Below are positions 13,501 through 24,315 of a stretch of DNA of 64,000 nt, one piece after another. The stretch covers positions 76,158,277 through 76,222,276 of the forward strand of contig NC_079137.1 in the NCBI RefSeq assembly GCF_945859705.1, given 5' to 3'. The translations under genes and the position numbers were made by a program. This stretch comes from Episyrphus balteatus (lineage: Eukaryota; Arthropoda; Insecta; Diptera; Syrphidae). Under the pieces are notes generated by a model. The model saw only the letters and a list, made by a program, of their open reading frames with translations. It ran no database searches and was not told the origin of the DNA. Positions within the stretch are counted from its first letter, which is position 1, and each line of letters starts with the position of its first letter.

Positions 13501-14760
13501 TTTTTTTGTGAGGTGAATAAAATCTTATGTTTCTATAAATTTTAAACTAAGGGTAGGATGGCGAAAATAAAAGTTGGGCTAACCTGGGCTAACGTTAAAC
13601 AAACGAACCATAGTGCAAAACCAACAGTTTTTACACTGAATAAAAAAATAATTTTTTTTATGATTTTTGAGGTGAAAAAAAAAAAAATATTCCGTTACTA
13701 TTTTACAACCCAGATTTCTGGTGCTTGAGTTCATCGCAATAAACCCTGCTGCACGGACTACAAAAGATCACTCTAAAAATACAGAAAAATGTAGTTAACC
13801 AGTTTCGTCTGAAATTTGCAAAGTTTCCCTAAGGTTTAAAATTACCATTTTCGGCTGAGACTAATAAAATTTTGCTGAACTAAATCTAGTTTTGGCGGAC
13901 TTTTACCAGTTTCTGCTCAAATTTGCCCATCAGATAAAACTGCTAGCTACAAATCAGTTTCTTTTGAGATTCAACAATAATTGTGAAAGTATAGATACAA
14001 ACTCAGAAATGTCAAAATATAGCCAAAAGTTCAAATTTCAATTTTGTAAGTTTATTAATTTCTGCATTATTTAAAAAAAAAACTGTTTCCTAGTTTTGAA
14101 GAGCTTCTTTAATTCTTTTCAACTTCTATAAGTGATCTTTAGATAAAATTGAATTAAATTTCAACAAACTTAATTAACATCCTTCATTTCAAAACAAGGC
14201 AAAAATGCAATATTAAAAATTATTTCCATAATCCCTTTACAATCTGAATGACTCTTGAATCCAAATCCTTTATCATCCTTCCAAATTGTCATTCGGCCGG
14301 TGCCAAAAAAAAAAAACAACCAATCTTTTGTTTAAGTTGTTCAATGGGATATATTTTACAAAGTTCTCTTAATTTCCCTAACCTACAATAAGCAATGGCG
14401 GCCAACATTATAATGGGCACAGATTTATATGATACAAAAGAATTACAAAAAAAATAATAAAAAAAAATCCAGAATGTCCTTGCAAAATAAGGATAACAGA
14501 TTCAAAAAAAAAAAAAAAAAAACATTACCTAACACTTAAATATATCTATAAAAATAGCATTTAGCCTTAATCCAAAGAGAGTATCTTTTTGCAAGCCAAA
14601 TCCTTCGTCCATTGTTCAATGGGCCATCAACATCGATTTATCTTAGCCGTACACTCACACACAAACATAATAAAATACATATTCACATAGCTTTTTTGTA
14701 GTCCAGCTATAATAGAGAGAAGCAGGCAGCAGCAGAATCAGCATCTGGTAACATGGCAAT

Positions 14761-15077
14761 TTATTCGGAATGGTCGTCCACTGTTCCCGTTCTCGTTGGC
14801 GATGTCCTTGCAACTATTGCTGGCTCTGAAGTTGTCGTTTCTGCTGCTGTTGGTGCTGCCGCCAACACCGTCACTTGTTGTCGTTTTATCCAGCAAAGGA
14901 TATTGACCCACATGAATCCACAGACTCCCATGTAGATTACTCGAAACCTTGGTGGTATCATGATGAAGTTCGCCGTCTGTACCGGTAGCCAGAAAACACA
15001 CGAGCGCACAAAAGTTGGCAGGAATTTCTCTCTCAATTCCATGAACGGGTCATCTGCATTCTCCATTAAGGACATTC
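14761..15077 (-). CDS. Mpv17-like gene, terminal exon 4 (residues 113-217)
   Basis: Starts after the acceptor CCTAAAG, completes Gly113 and encodes MSLMENADDPFMELREKF, then the family signature around FWLPVQTANF and PPRFRVIYMGVCGFMW. The last about 38 residues are Ala/Thr/Ser-rich and acidic at the end and lie outside the usual domain. TAA is at 14763-14761. No AATAAA was found close downstream except one overlapping the stop, so the 3' UTR end is not placed. Confidence 0.93.
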
Positions 15078-18000
15078 CTTTAGGAACGCCACATTGCCGA
15101 GAAAAAAAAGCAGAAAAAAAAGAAGAAAAAATGAAAATAAAAGAAGGTTCAGTTCAGATTAAGAATGAAGAGGACAATAAGGAAACTAATATCGAACTGC
15201 CACCCACAGGACATCAGCCAGTCTCAACCAAGCCAGCCAAAGCAGTCTCATCGCTTTGCTATATCCTTTGCCAAGTTGTTAAGTCTTTTGTTGTTAATTT
15301 ATGAAGGACAAGATGGAAGGAAGCGTTGGAATGGGGACAAGAGGCGAGGTTATATAAAAAGGATTGCACGGTTATAGCTGATACTGATGGAGTTAAGTGA
15401 CTTTATTACCAGCTACTGCTTACCTGTATAGAAGACTGTCAAAAGGAATGGCGTCAGGACAAATTGATCGATAAGCAATTTCTTAACGATGATCGATTTG
15501 GTTGTTCCTGGGAAGGTACGGTCCAGCCATTTGTACCTTTAATCGGTCAATGGAAAGAAAATTGAATTATTAATCAATGGAATTGATAGGTAGCTGTAAT
15601 AATAGAAGATAAGAAGACATTTTGAGCTTTGTCTATTTTAGGTGAACTAATTTTATTAATTATATTCCATTAGAGTTGAGCTGACTTGTGTTTTATATTG
15701 TGTGCTGCTAATTTATTTGTGCAAAGAAAAAGAAAAACAGAAATAAAGATTATTATATTAATTTAAGTGCGTAAAGTGATTTATTATTTTAAACATTTAT
15801 ATTTTTGGTGCTGAAAGTCATTAGTGATAATAAATTTGAAAGTTATGAAGTACAGTAGGTCATATTGTAGGTTAATGCTTAGTAGCTGGTTTTGAGTTTT
15901 TAAAAATAACCAATTTGCTAACTTTTAAAATTAGGGCTGATAAAGGTAAGATATTTTTACAATGTTAAAATTTAAAAAAATCCTATTAAAACCTGATTAA
16001 ATTGATCTATTATAAACCCATTCCTAAAATCTTTCCATTCAAACAATTTAAAAAAAAAACGTGTAAAAACATCGTTAATCAACTTTTTTTTTTGTGGAAT
16101 ATGGGTAGTTAAATTTTTGATATCAGTTGATTTTCAACTGACCAAGACCATCAATATAAAATTAAAACTTTAAAGCCAAATAGACTTAAAATTAAAATGG
16201 TTATCCATTTCACTAATGATTGTAATTCACATGCAATTTATTTAAAGCTTTCATGGCGTTAAATTTTAATGCCCCATTTTAAATTATCCTACAAGGTTGC
16301 TAAATAAGTAACGTTATGATTAAATAGTTTATTTGGCCTAGTATTGACACTAAACCGTCTCCACGAAACATTTTGGTTTTGTAGGAAATGTACTAGGTAT
16401 CAATAAGAAGAGTTCGATTTTCAAATGGTTATCCAATCATCAAAGTTTTTAGAACTAATTTATCAAAATTAAAAAAAATTCAACACTGGGTCGGACAAAC
16501 TTGAGTAAAAGTTGCTTGAATTTTGAAAAATTTGGCGACTGTAGCAGGTAAACCTATAAAAAAAAAGAAAATAAAAAAAAAAACATGAATCTGTTTTTCA
16601 GAGGATAATTCAATATCTTAAATAGTTTGAGCTGTTAAAAATAATATGCAATTTGATTTCTTTTATGTAAGATAGATTTTTTTTCCAAAATCGTTGGAGC
16701 CGTATTTTAAAAACTTTTTTGTTAAAATATTTTTTTGAAAAAAAAAACTATTTTTAATATTAAGTTGATATGCAATTTTGTAGCAGTTTAATAAACATCT
16801 AAAACCAAATCTTAAAAAAAATCAATGTCCCGTTTTCGAAAGTTTGATTTTTCAAAACATTCAATTTTTATTTTTGAAATCCAAAAATAATTTTAGGAAG
16901 TTTTTTTTTTTTGATTTAGGTATATGATTTTTCATACGAAAAGCCGTTAAAATTTAACCAGATACAGTAAAAAGTTAAAAAAAAACCTTCTATGAGAGGT
17001 ACCGTTAATAACGATTTGTTATATCCCTTGTCTAAAAACTAACAATTGAATTTATTAATCAAATTCGTTGGAGCCATTTTTGAGAAAATTAAACTTGTAC
17101 AAAGTTGGTACCTGCAATACAAATTGCAAAAGCAGCTGCATCTTGTATGAACAAATATCATTTCCACTATAGCAAAAAAATATCAAGTGGTCACAATTAT
17201 GAAAGATATAACTCTCGAATTTTTAAAAATATTTAAATTTTTTCAACATGCTCAAGCCAATTATCGTTCTTAAAGAGCATTATTTGTGAAAGAACAAAAA
17301 GTTTGGGGGGCAACAGATCTCCACTGGTGTTTTGAGGTTTTTCGCAAGTTTCTTGATTTAACATTGTGTACCTTGTAGTTAGTCTACCGTTATGTTTGAT
17401 ATACCAAATGAAAGGTAATTGTATCAGGATGCTCATAAAAGTTTAATAAAATTTCTATCTGCTCTTGGTCAAAAGTTATTACCTGTTGAATTTTAAAATT
17501 TTATTTTACCGTTATCTCAAAATTGTGTTTACAAAAATGATTGAAACTTCGCACACATATAGTTGTAGTCATGGTCTATAATTACTCCATATATTTTATT
17601 CCTGTATCTATTAAAGAAAAAAAGATAAAAATAAAAAACGATGAAAATCGATTAAAAACGGTCAAAAAACGTGTTTTTTAGAAACTTGTTTCTTCCGTTA
17701 TTCAGTCAAAACTCACTAAATGATTCCAAATTCTTGCACATGTATGCATAAAGCCAAAACCTACATGTCCTATAAGTTTGAACGCTCCAAAAAAAAGCTA
17801 AAAATCAAAAACTACCCAAAAATACCCCTAAAAAACAAGGTGTTTTTCAAAAACTCATATTTCGAAACACAGAGTATAAGAAAAAAATTCGTATCAGACG
17901 CCTAATTTTTTTTCCTCGTCTTTCACCTGGCACCTTTAGAATTGTCAAAAAAAAATTCCTTTACCCAAAATCATCATTTTGTCATAGCCCCAACACGTGT

Positions 18001-21000
18001 ACAACATTCAAACAAAACTTTATAGCTTAGTTTCAGAATTTTTTAGAATTTTTTCTAAAATGCAGTTATTCTTAAATTAATCTCATCTATCTATAAAAAA
18101 AAATTAATTCTCTACGACTTTGCGTTTAGATTTTAGCCCAAATTTCATCTTTCCGTTTTACCCCTGTTTACCCTATTAAATGACAGAATTTTTAAAAATC
18201 CTTCATTTGGATTAAGCTTAAGGTTATTTTCTTTCAAATAAGCTATAGATGATTTTTGTATATCTAATAGTTTATTTTTAATTTTGAATTGAAATTTTTT
18301 GCCGCACTGCGAAAGTGCGAGAGTGTAACGCTATAAAATGGCGTCACTTTTTTGTGGTGACTGAGATGGTTCATCGATTTATAAGACGTTATCACGTCAA
18401 AAATTGCAAGAAAAATGTGACTACGTTAGTTGATATCATTTAAAGAAGCAATCACAGTTATTGAATATTCGAAATATCTACACAGCTTTCACCATATGAT
18501 TGTCAAAAAGCAATATTATAAAATCAAATTGTAAAATATCCACATATAATGCGAAAAACAAGTAAATATTATTTTATACATTTTTTCGAACTCACGTCAT
18601 ATAAAAAACCAACAGGTATGAACTTCAACTCTTAAATCTTCAAATAAGTTTTAAAATTACAAATGACATATTCAGTTAATTGAATAGTAAAAAAAAGTCC
18701 ATTGATAAGAAAATTATATTTTTGCTTAGAAGAAAATATTACACATACACCCCGATGACCGTCACCCACCATTGTGATCGTCATCATCATAGTGAAAACA
18801 GGTCTGTCCCAAACTATTAGTGCACTGTCTAGCTTTAAGGAGGAAGGTACATATCGCACCCTCAGTGCAAAAGAGCGATAAGTCAAAAAATGACATTTTT
18901 GAGATAATGATGAGGAAATGTTGCTTTTTAAATTATATTTCTTTTGAAGGGCTTGTTGTTAACGTAAACGAAAAATTCGAAAGTTTATGACTGTTTTTAT
19001 CCAATTCCTACTATATTAAAAGTCAAACTCTTTCCTAATTTAAATAAATTTATTTAAACGAAGATAGGAATAACTACAAAATAAACATAATGGTTCTTGT
19101 AATAGGGCTTTGACATTATGGAAATTGCTGTCCCATGGAAATTTATAGGAGAAAGTTTAGAGTCAGTATCTATTTTGCAGAAGCGTTTTCTCGAAATGAA
19201 CTTTTTTGAGTTCTCGCTCTTTTGCACTGAGGGTGCGATATATAGACCAGTGCCAATAATTTTTGAAAATACAAAAATTAGGATAAATGGTATATGAAAG
19301 GGGAAAAATAAATTGCCCACAAAAAAATTGGGGGAAAGGGGGTGGGTGGGCGAAAAAGTGGGGTGGGTGTCAAAAATCATGGTTTTTTACGATTTTTGTC
19401 AAAATTAGACGTCGTATCGAAAAAAGTCAAATGCAAAAGTTGTAGGTAGTATAAATGATGTCTACAACTTTTACTCAAACTATTTTTTTCTATAACCTCA
19501 AAAATATTGAAAAAAAAAATTTTTATTTTTATTTTTTACAAAAATGGTTGGATTCTAAGAAAACTTGGTTAAAAATTACTTTGTTATGTTTTCTATCTAT
19601 TAAAAATGTTTTTTGAGCAAAAAGTTAATTTTTGGATTTTTGACGAATTTAATTTGAAAAAATAGCCTATTTTTCAATCAAAAAAGTTACCGAAAAAATT
19701 TTTGATTTTTAAAAAGTTTGGAATGCAATTATTTAGTTTAATCCCGTTTTTTAAAGATTGTGTGGAAAAACTATACTTTTGTTTTAGAAAATATTGAGAA
19801 AAATTGAAAAAAACAAAAAAACGATTTTTAAAATTGATTTTTCCGTAAATGACAGTAATATTGGCGAGAAATAATTTTCCATAGAAACCAAATTATACTT
19901 TTCTAATGGTCATTGACCTTTTTAATTTGAATCAAGCACTAAAATAGCTCTAACGTGCAAAGTTTTTGAGATATTGAATTTTGAAGGTCCCAAACACTAT
20001 TTTTCAGATTTTTGGCATGGTAATATGTCAAAAACGTGATGTGATAGATTTTTTCTTACTTCAGATTCGAGCTCAGCGCATAAAAAACCATTAGAAAAAT
20101 ATACCTTGATTTCTATAAAAAAAAATTGTTGACTAGTGAAATCGTACAGGGCAGAAAAAATCGAATGTCTTGTTCGATTTCACTAGTCAAAAAAATTGTT
20201 GACTAGTGAAATCGTACAGGGCAGAAAAAATCGAATGTCTTGTTTTAAAAATCGTTTTTTTGTTTTTTTCAATTTTTCTCAATATTTTCTAAAACAAAAG
20301 TATAGTTTTTCCACACAATCTTTAAAAAACGGGTTTAAACTAAATAATTGCATTCCAAACTTTTTAAAAATCAAAAATTTTTTCGGTAACTTTTTTGATT
20401 GAAAAATAGGCTATTTTTTCAAATTAAATTCGTCAAAAATCTAAAAATTTAATAGATAGAAAACATAACAAAGTAATTTTTAACCAAGTTTTCTTAGAAT
20501 CCAACCATTTTTGTAAAAAATAAAAATAAAAAATCAAAAAATCGTATTTTTGCATTTTTTTCAATATTTTTGAGGTTATAGAAAAAAATAGTTTGAGTAA
20601 AAGTTGTAGACATCATTTATACTACCTACAACTTTTGCATTTGACTTTTTTCGATACGACGTCTAATTTTGACAAAAATCGTAAAAAACCATGATTTTTG
20701 ACACCCACCCCACTTTTTCGCCCACCCACCTCCTTTCCCCCAATTTTTTTGTGTTCAATTTATTTTTCCCCTTTCATATACCATTCATCCTAAATTTTCC
20801 CACCACCCTTATGCTGCTAATAATTTGTTCAACTTTTACCTTCTGAAAACCGGATTGGCACTGGTCTAATATTCCATATTCAAAAATTGACAGAAAATCC
20901 TTCAAGTATTTATACAATAGAAATAATCCAATTAAGTCTTATTCAAATAATCGGAATTGACTATAAAACTTGATATCTATCAAATATTAAAATGCCTATA

Positions 21001-21900
21001 AAAACCTATCAAAAATTACTATAACCATACATTTTTGATATTGTCAAAAAGTGCATTGCCTTCTCCAAACCTATATGAACGTAACTTACAACACGAGGTA
21101 TTGGAACTAGTTTTATCACCCAAAAAAGCTTTTTCATTACAAAATTTCCGCATTATACTTGCAATAGTGTATAAGCTACCAACTATAACACACTCACAAA
21201 CTACTATACAGCTAGTGCCTACTACTATTATACCTCAATTGAATAGTTGAAAAAGCTTTTTCTTGTTTTTATTGTGTGCTCATTCACTTTTTCTAGTCAT
21301 GCGTGCATAGAAACGTCAAAAATGCATTCACTGCATTTGTCATAAAGAAAAAAAAAAAACATAAAAAAAAACTCAACATAAACAAATCTCACACTCATAA
21401 GAAACAAACAAAAAAGGCTGGTCTTGAAACTGTATCAATTCATTTAAGTGCAATTTAAAAAGGTACACTTAAGGGTGTGTCATTTAAATTAAATCAAATT
21501 TAAAGCTTTTTTAACGAAAAAAAAAAAATAAATTAAAAAAAAAAAATTAAAAAAAAAAAAATTTAAAAATAAAAGAAAAAAAAAAAAAAAAGACAAACCA
21601 TGTGTAGAGTGTTGGTGAATAGACAAATGTCCCCATAACGGCATACCGACCTATCGTTGGATAATCAATATCCTTTTGTTGATTTTTATCCTGCAGAAAA
21701 TTATGTCAGTGTGAAACTTAACAAAAAAAATTATGCAATTTTTTTTTTGAATAAAAGTAATTTTTTACCACTAAAACACGTTTTGTCAAATACTGTTGAG
21801 AGTATTCAGCACCCACATAAAGACTGCCATAAATGACACTGTTGGTGATAAAAGGATGCTTTTTGAAAGCCAATCGTGCAGCCGAAAGTAGTTTTGACAT
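14761..21900 (-). CDS. Mpv17/PMP22-family membrane protein, 4 exons
   Basis: A spliced gene read on the minus strand: exons 21900-21769, 21690-21599, 15536-15424 and 15077-14761. The coding total is 654 nt, 217 residues plus TAA. Every junction has GT/AG and the phases fit (0, 2, 1). Family hallmarks: an N-terminal KHPFITNSVIYGSLYVGAE segment (residues 15-33), then TIGRYAVMG, YKWLDRTFPGTT (76-87), a KKLLIDQF block, and the C-terminal signature FWLPVQTANFIMIPPRFR (about 141-158), with about four hydrophobic segments. Family members are small inner-mitochondrial or peroxisomal membrane proteins linked to mitochondrial DNA maintenance and reactive-oxygen handling; their exact transport activity is unsettled. 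The pattern resembles vertebrate MPV17-like protein more than MPV17 itself, which is inference from memory of the family. Oddities: an Ala/Thr/Ser-rich tail after about residue 179 with no hydrophobic segment, and a 6.1-kb intron full of transposons. Which insect paralogue this is cannot be decided here. Confidence 0.93.
15424..15536 (-). CDS. Mpv17-like gene, exon 3 (residues 75-113)
   Basis: A 113-nt exon with acceptor ATTAAAG and donor GTAAGC. It completes the split Trp codon and encodes YKWLDRTFPGTTKS, KKLLIDQFVLTP and a hydrophobic stretch ending in FYT, the central family block. It ends with one G of a split Gly codon completed by exon 4. Intron 3 (15078-15423, 346 bp) is purine-rich and shows no coding signal. 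Confidence 0.93.
16490..17230 (+). mobile_element. Degenerate family B-like stretch
   Basis: Contains CGTTGGAGCC followed by A/T runs, GCAATTTTGTAGCAGTTTAA and a GTACCGTTAATAACG block as in family B bodies, but neither conserved end. Part of intron 2 of the Mpv17-like gene. Boundaries are rough. Confidence 0.45.
17311..18374 (+). mobile_element. Family A repeat, copy 2 (5'-truncated, intronic)
   Basis: Begins at CAACAGATCTCC and runs to the family end GGTTCAT, with the CGCACT/AGTGCG hairpin at 18303-18319. It is very close to the copy at 38283-39831 over the CAACAGATCTCCACTGG to CCAACACGTGTAC stretch and so belongs to that subfamily. It sits in intron 2 of the Mpv17-like gene, opposite to the direction of transcription. 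Confidence 0.8.
18854..19238. mobile_element. TA-flanked MITE, 385 bp (mariner-like)
   Basis: Ends TCGCACCCTCAGTGCAAAAG (left) and its exact reverse complement (right) form perfect inverted repeats of about 24 bp, followed by TA on both sides (18852-18853, 19239-19240). A TA duplication with this layout is typical of Tc1/mariner-type MITEs. No open frame. Lies in intron 2 of the Mpv17-like gene, directly beside the next foldback. Confidence 0.75.
20023..20172 (+). repeat. Dispersed repeat R1, copy 3 (in spacer of the intronic foldback)
   Basis: Matches copy 2 through AAACCATTAGAAAAATATACC and GTGAAATCGTACAGGGCAGA. Its last part overlaps a 70-bp direct duplication (20121-20190 and 20191-20245). 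Confidence 0.6.
20121..20245 (+). repeat. 70-bp direct duplication
   Basis: AAAAATTGTTGACTAGTGAA through AATCGAATGTCTTGTT occurs at 20121-20174 and, exactly 70 bp on, at 20191-20244. Between them lies CGATTTCACTAGTC, the reverse complement of GACTAGTGAAATCG, so the block can also fold. Confidence 0.8.
21599..21690 (-). CDS. Mpv17-like gene, exon 2 (residues 45-75)
   Basis: A 92-nt exon preceded by the acceptor TTTTCTGCAG and followed by the donor GTTTGT. It reads DKNQQKDIDYPTIGRYAVMG and on to a Tyr-Thr-Trp whose Trp codon is split (TG in this exon, G in exon 3). The IGRYAVMG motif is the conserved second block of the Mpv17 family. The exon is too short to stand out as an open frame and was found by looking for the missing family segment. 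Confidence 0.92.
21769..21900 (-). CDS. Mpv17-like gene, exon 1 (residues 1-44)
   Basis: Begins at ATG 21900-21898 and ends in GTG followed by the donor GTAAAA at 21768. It encodes the N-terminal KHPFITN...YGSL...SQQ segment typical of the family, including the first hydrophobic stretch. The start was chosen because it is the first Met of the family-like frame and the usual N-terminal length follows. Intron 1 is only 78 bp (21691-21768). Confidence 0.92.
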
Positions 21901-22765
21901 ATTCGTTCACAAAAATAAATTCCACTTCCAAAATGACAGTTACAGTTGTTATAAACCGGAAGACAACGAGACACGAAACAAATCAAAGACAAACTTTCCG
22001 TAACTAAACCTGAGAATGAACTGACGATTATGGAGAAAGCACGTTACTTGTCTGTAGTTTTTGTTTTTTTTTTTTTTAGTTATTTTATCTGTGAGACTAT
22101 ACAGTCCGAGCCCCTTGTTTGCGTCGAATGAATTTAAATTGAATGATTTAAAAAATGTGCCATCAAACCAACGTGGTTGTCGGTCATAGTAAATGGATGG
22201 AGTAATGGCATTCGAGGTCATTTAATTCTTGAAGTTCATTGTTTTTATCGTCATAACATAACAAACAACAAATTTCATTCAACCTAAATAATAAAAATTT
22301 ATCGAGAGAAAGCTTTTTTAGAAGACTGTCGAGAGCTTTCATGGCAATACTGGAAATTTTGTTTAATAAATAAGAATTACATTTATTAAATTGGATCCAA
22401 TAAAGTTGAATAACAATTTTATTTGTTTAAATTTTATGACCATTTTTTGATGGCACGTGTAGTCCCGGAGAAGAGGGTGTGTCTGTCTGTAAGTTGGAGG
22501 GGAACGAAGATTAAATAGATATAAATATAGTTGTAGCAATTCATGATAATAATGACGTTGCATGTTGCATTTTAGTGAGCTTTTATTCTTGAATCATGGG
22601 ATTTCCCTGTCATAGATGATGCAGTTCTGAGTAGAAATTATTGTTGTGCTGATACTAGGGTAAAATTTAGACCTTATTTTAATGTCCATGGTCTTGAAAT
22701 GGTGTAATTAGAAAAAGAATTGTAAAAATATCAATTAAAAAAAATGCATTTCAAATAAAATAAAT
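21901..22765. other. 5' flank of the Mpv17-like gene
   Basis: The roughly 140 bp upstream of the ATG (21901-22040, minus strand) are of normal composition and fit a 5' UTR and promoter, but no TATA box or initiator can be assigned safely. Farther up, a minus-strand open stretch starting at ATG 22221 (MTSNAITPSIYYDRQPRWFD...) is not recognised. Confidence 0.4.
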
Positions 22766-23600
22766 TGCACGACTGGGGTCGCACGTACTTGCTCTTATGC
22801 TTAAAGTAACTATAATGTTAAAGCTTTTTATTCAAGAAATTTAAAATTCGATATCTTGAAGAAATTTCATAAGTAGTATAAAAAAATTAAATCTGTTTTT
22901 ATAATTAATAAAACTCCGTTTTAAAATATCTTAAAAAAAAAAACAAATATGTCATTTTATTTCTTGTATAAAAAGGTATTTTTAGAAAAAAAATTTTGAA
23001 AATTGTAGGAGCCGTTTTTTAAAAAAATAATTTTTTATATATAAAATTTTTTTAAAATTTTTCAAAAAAAAAGTTGGTATGCCATTTTGAAGAAATAATT
23101 AATTTACACATAAAAACTAAATTTCAAAATTTTTCATTGATCCGTTTTCAAAAAATTGATTTTTCAAAAAAAATTTTTGAAATATTTTTTAAAAAACCAA
23201 AAATGCGTTTTTTGAAAATTTTCTAAAATTTTAATATTATCTTTACTTACACACTTTTGTATAAAAATTTTCATTTAAATCGGGTTAATTTTGTACGAGA
23301 TATTCAGAAACGAAAAAAACCGTTCTATGACATGTACCGTTAATAACGGTACAAAAAATATTTTTTTTATTTAAAAAGTTGGCCCTTATGTGTAGTATTA
23401 CACACAAAAATTTTAATCAAAATCGTTAGAGCCGTTTTTGAAAAAAATTAACTTTTCTATTTCCGTTATATGGCAGGTACCGTTAGTTTTGGTCATAAAA
23501 AAAAAATTTCAATTTCCCCTCTAGGGAATCACCAAAAACTGCTAACTACCAAGTTTGAAGAAAATCACTTCACTCGTTTAGGCTGCAGCTCCAGATAGAG

Positions 23601-23649
<49 letters not shown>

Positions 23650-23772
23650 ATTGCCGGACCCACTTTTTTGGCATTCTCCATCATGGTAATGTCATGTAAA
23701 ATTGTTATCTCGAGTTCGATTTTTTTTACGAATCCTAAACTTGCCCTATAGTACCTATATCGCAAGTAAAAA
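22766..23772 (+). mobile_element. Family B repeat, copy 1 (full, with GACA tract)
   Basis: Starts TTGCACGACTGGGGTCGCAC and ends ACTTGCCCTATA...GCAAGTAAAAA, where ACTTGC/GCAAGT can pair. The body is A/T-rich with segments like GTTAGAGCCGTTTTTGA and a (GACA)n tract at 23600-23649. The copy at 59434-60143 has the same start, GACA-like tract and end. The (GACA)n is the complement of the GTCY proto-microsatellite described for dipteran mini-me/DINE-1 type elements, so a relation is possible but unproven. No transposase frame. Confidence 0.75.
23600..23649 (+). repeat. (GACA)n tract in family B copy 1
   Basis: About 50 bp of nearly uninterrupted GACA repeats ending in AGACAGAATTGCC. Confidence 0.9.
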
Positions 23773-24315
23773 ATAATTACCTATTGCAAATATAAAAAAT
23801 TCTCGAAAACGTTTGTTAAAAAAATTATGCATTAAAAAATATTTTTATTGCAACTGAAAAACAATTTCCTTTGAAAATGAAATTTTAATTGTAAATAAAA
23901 ACATTTTGTATTAAAAAAAAATTATATTGCAAACAAAAAATTTTCTTCGTTGAAAAAAATAAAACAAAAATTCAACAAAATGTATGCATTACATGTTTTT
24001 TTTTCTATTCATCGAATTTCTTAATATTTTGGCTATTTGATCATACATAAGCTATTTCCACTACAGTATTGAACACCAAATAAGCCAATATTAAATGTAC
24101 ACATTTTGCATTGAATTTTTGTTTTTTTCAATGCAGAACATTTTTTAATTGCAATGAAATTTTGTTTAATGCAAAATATTTTTATTTCCAATGAAATTTT
24201 TTTTTAATAAACATTTTTTTTTTTAGTTGCAACAAATATTTTTTTTAATGCATTTTTTTTTTCATTTGCGAATAAATATTTTTTTTTTTAATTTGTAATG
24301 GAAAACAAATGCATT
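23765..24315. repeat. Imperfect A/T-rich inverted repeat
   Basis: ATGCATTAAAAAATATTTTT followed by ATTGCAACTG (about 23827-23857) faces AGTTGCAACAAATATTTTTT followed by TTAATGCAT (about 24225-24253) on the other arm. Many variants of TTGCAAT and GCATTAA lie between. Base composition alone gives some false pairing, so limits are uncertain. Confidence 0.5.

Larger units (their letters stand above)
9351..14760. other. Intergenic DNA downstream of the Mpv17-like gene
   Basis: Mixed A/T-rich sequence holding repeat R1 copy 2 and one dispersed motif copy. Short direct repeats ATTGCATACTTAAAAGA occur at 10460-10500 and GTTATATAAGCA at 10799 and 10842. No gene seen. Confidence 0.55.
19243..20868. 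mobile_element. 1.6-kb foldback element with ~600-bp arms
   Basis: Terminal repeats TAGACCAGTGCCAAT at 19243-19257 and ATTGGCACTGGTCTA at 20854-20868. The arms 19243-19834 and 20242-20868 are near-complementary along almost their whole length, including a C-rich block near 20701-20740 facing a G-rich block near 19321-19360. The spacer (about 400 bp) holds repeat R1 and a 70-bp duplication. ATA flanks both ends, a weak duplication candidate. As part of a transcribed intron, the pre-mRNA could form a long duplex. No transposase. Confidence 0.82.
15537..21598 (-). other. Intron 2 of the Mpv17-like gene (6.1 kb, repeat-filled)
   Basis: The intron is bounded by the donor at 21598 and the acceptor at 15537. 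It contains a degenerate family B stretch, a family A copy, a TA-flanked MITE, a 1.6-kb foldback and a homopolymer-rich A/T tract near 21510-21590. No coding exon was found between exons 2 and 3, and the protein is complete without one. Confidence 0.85.
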
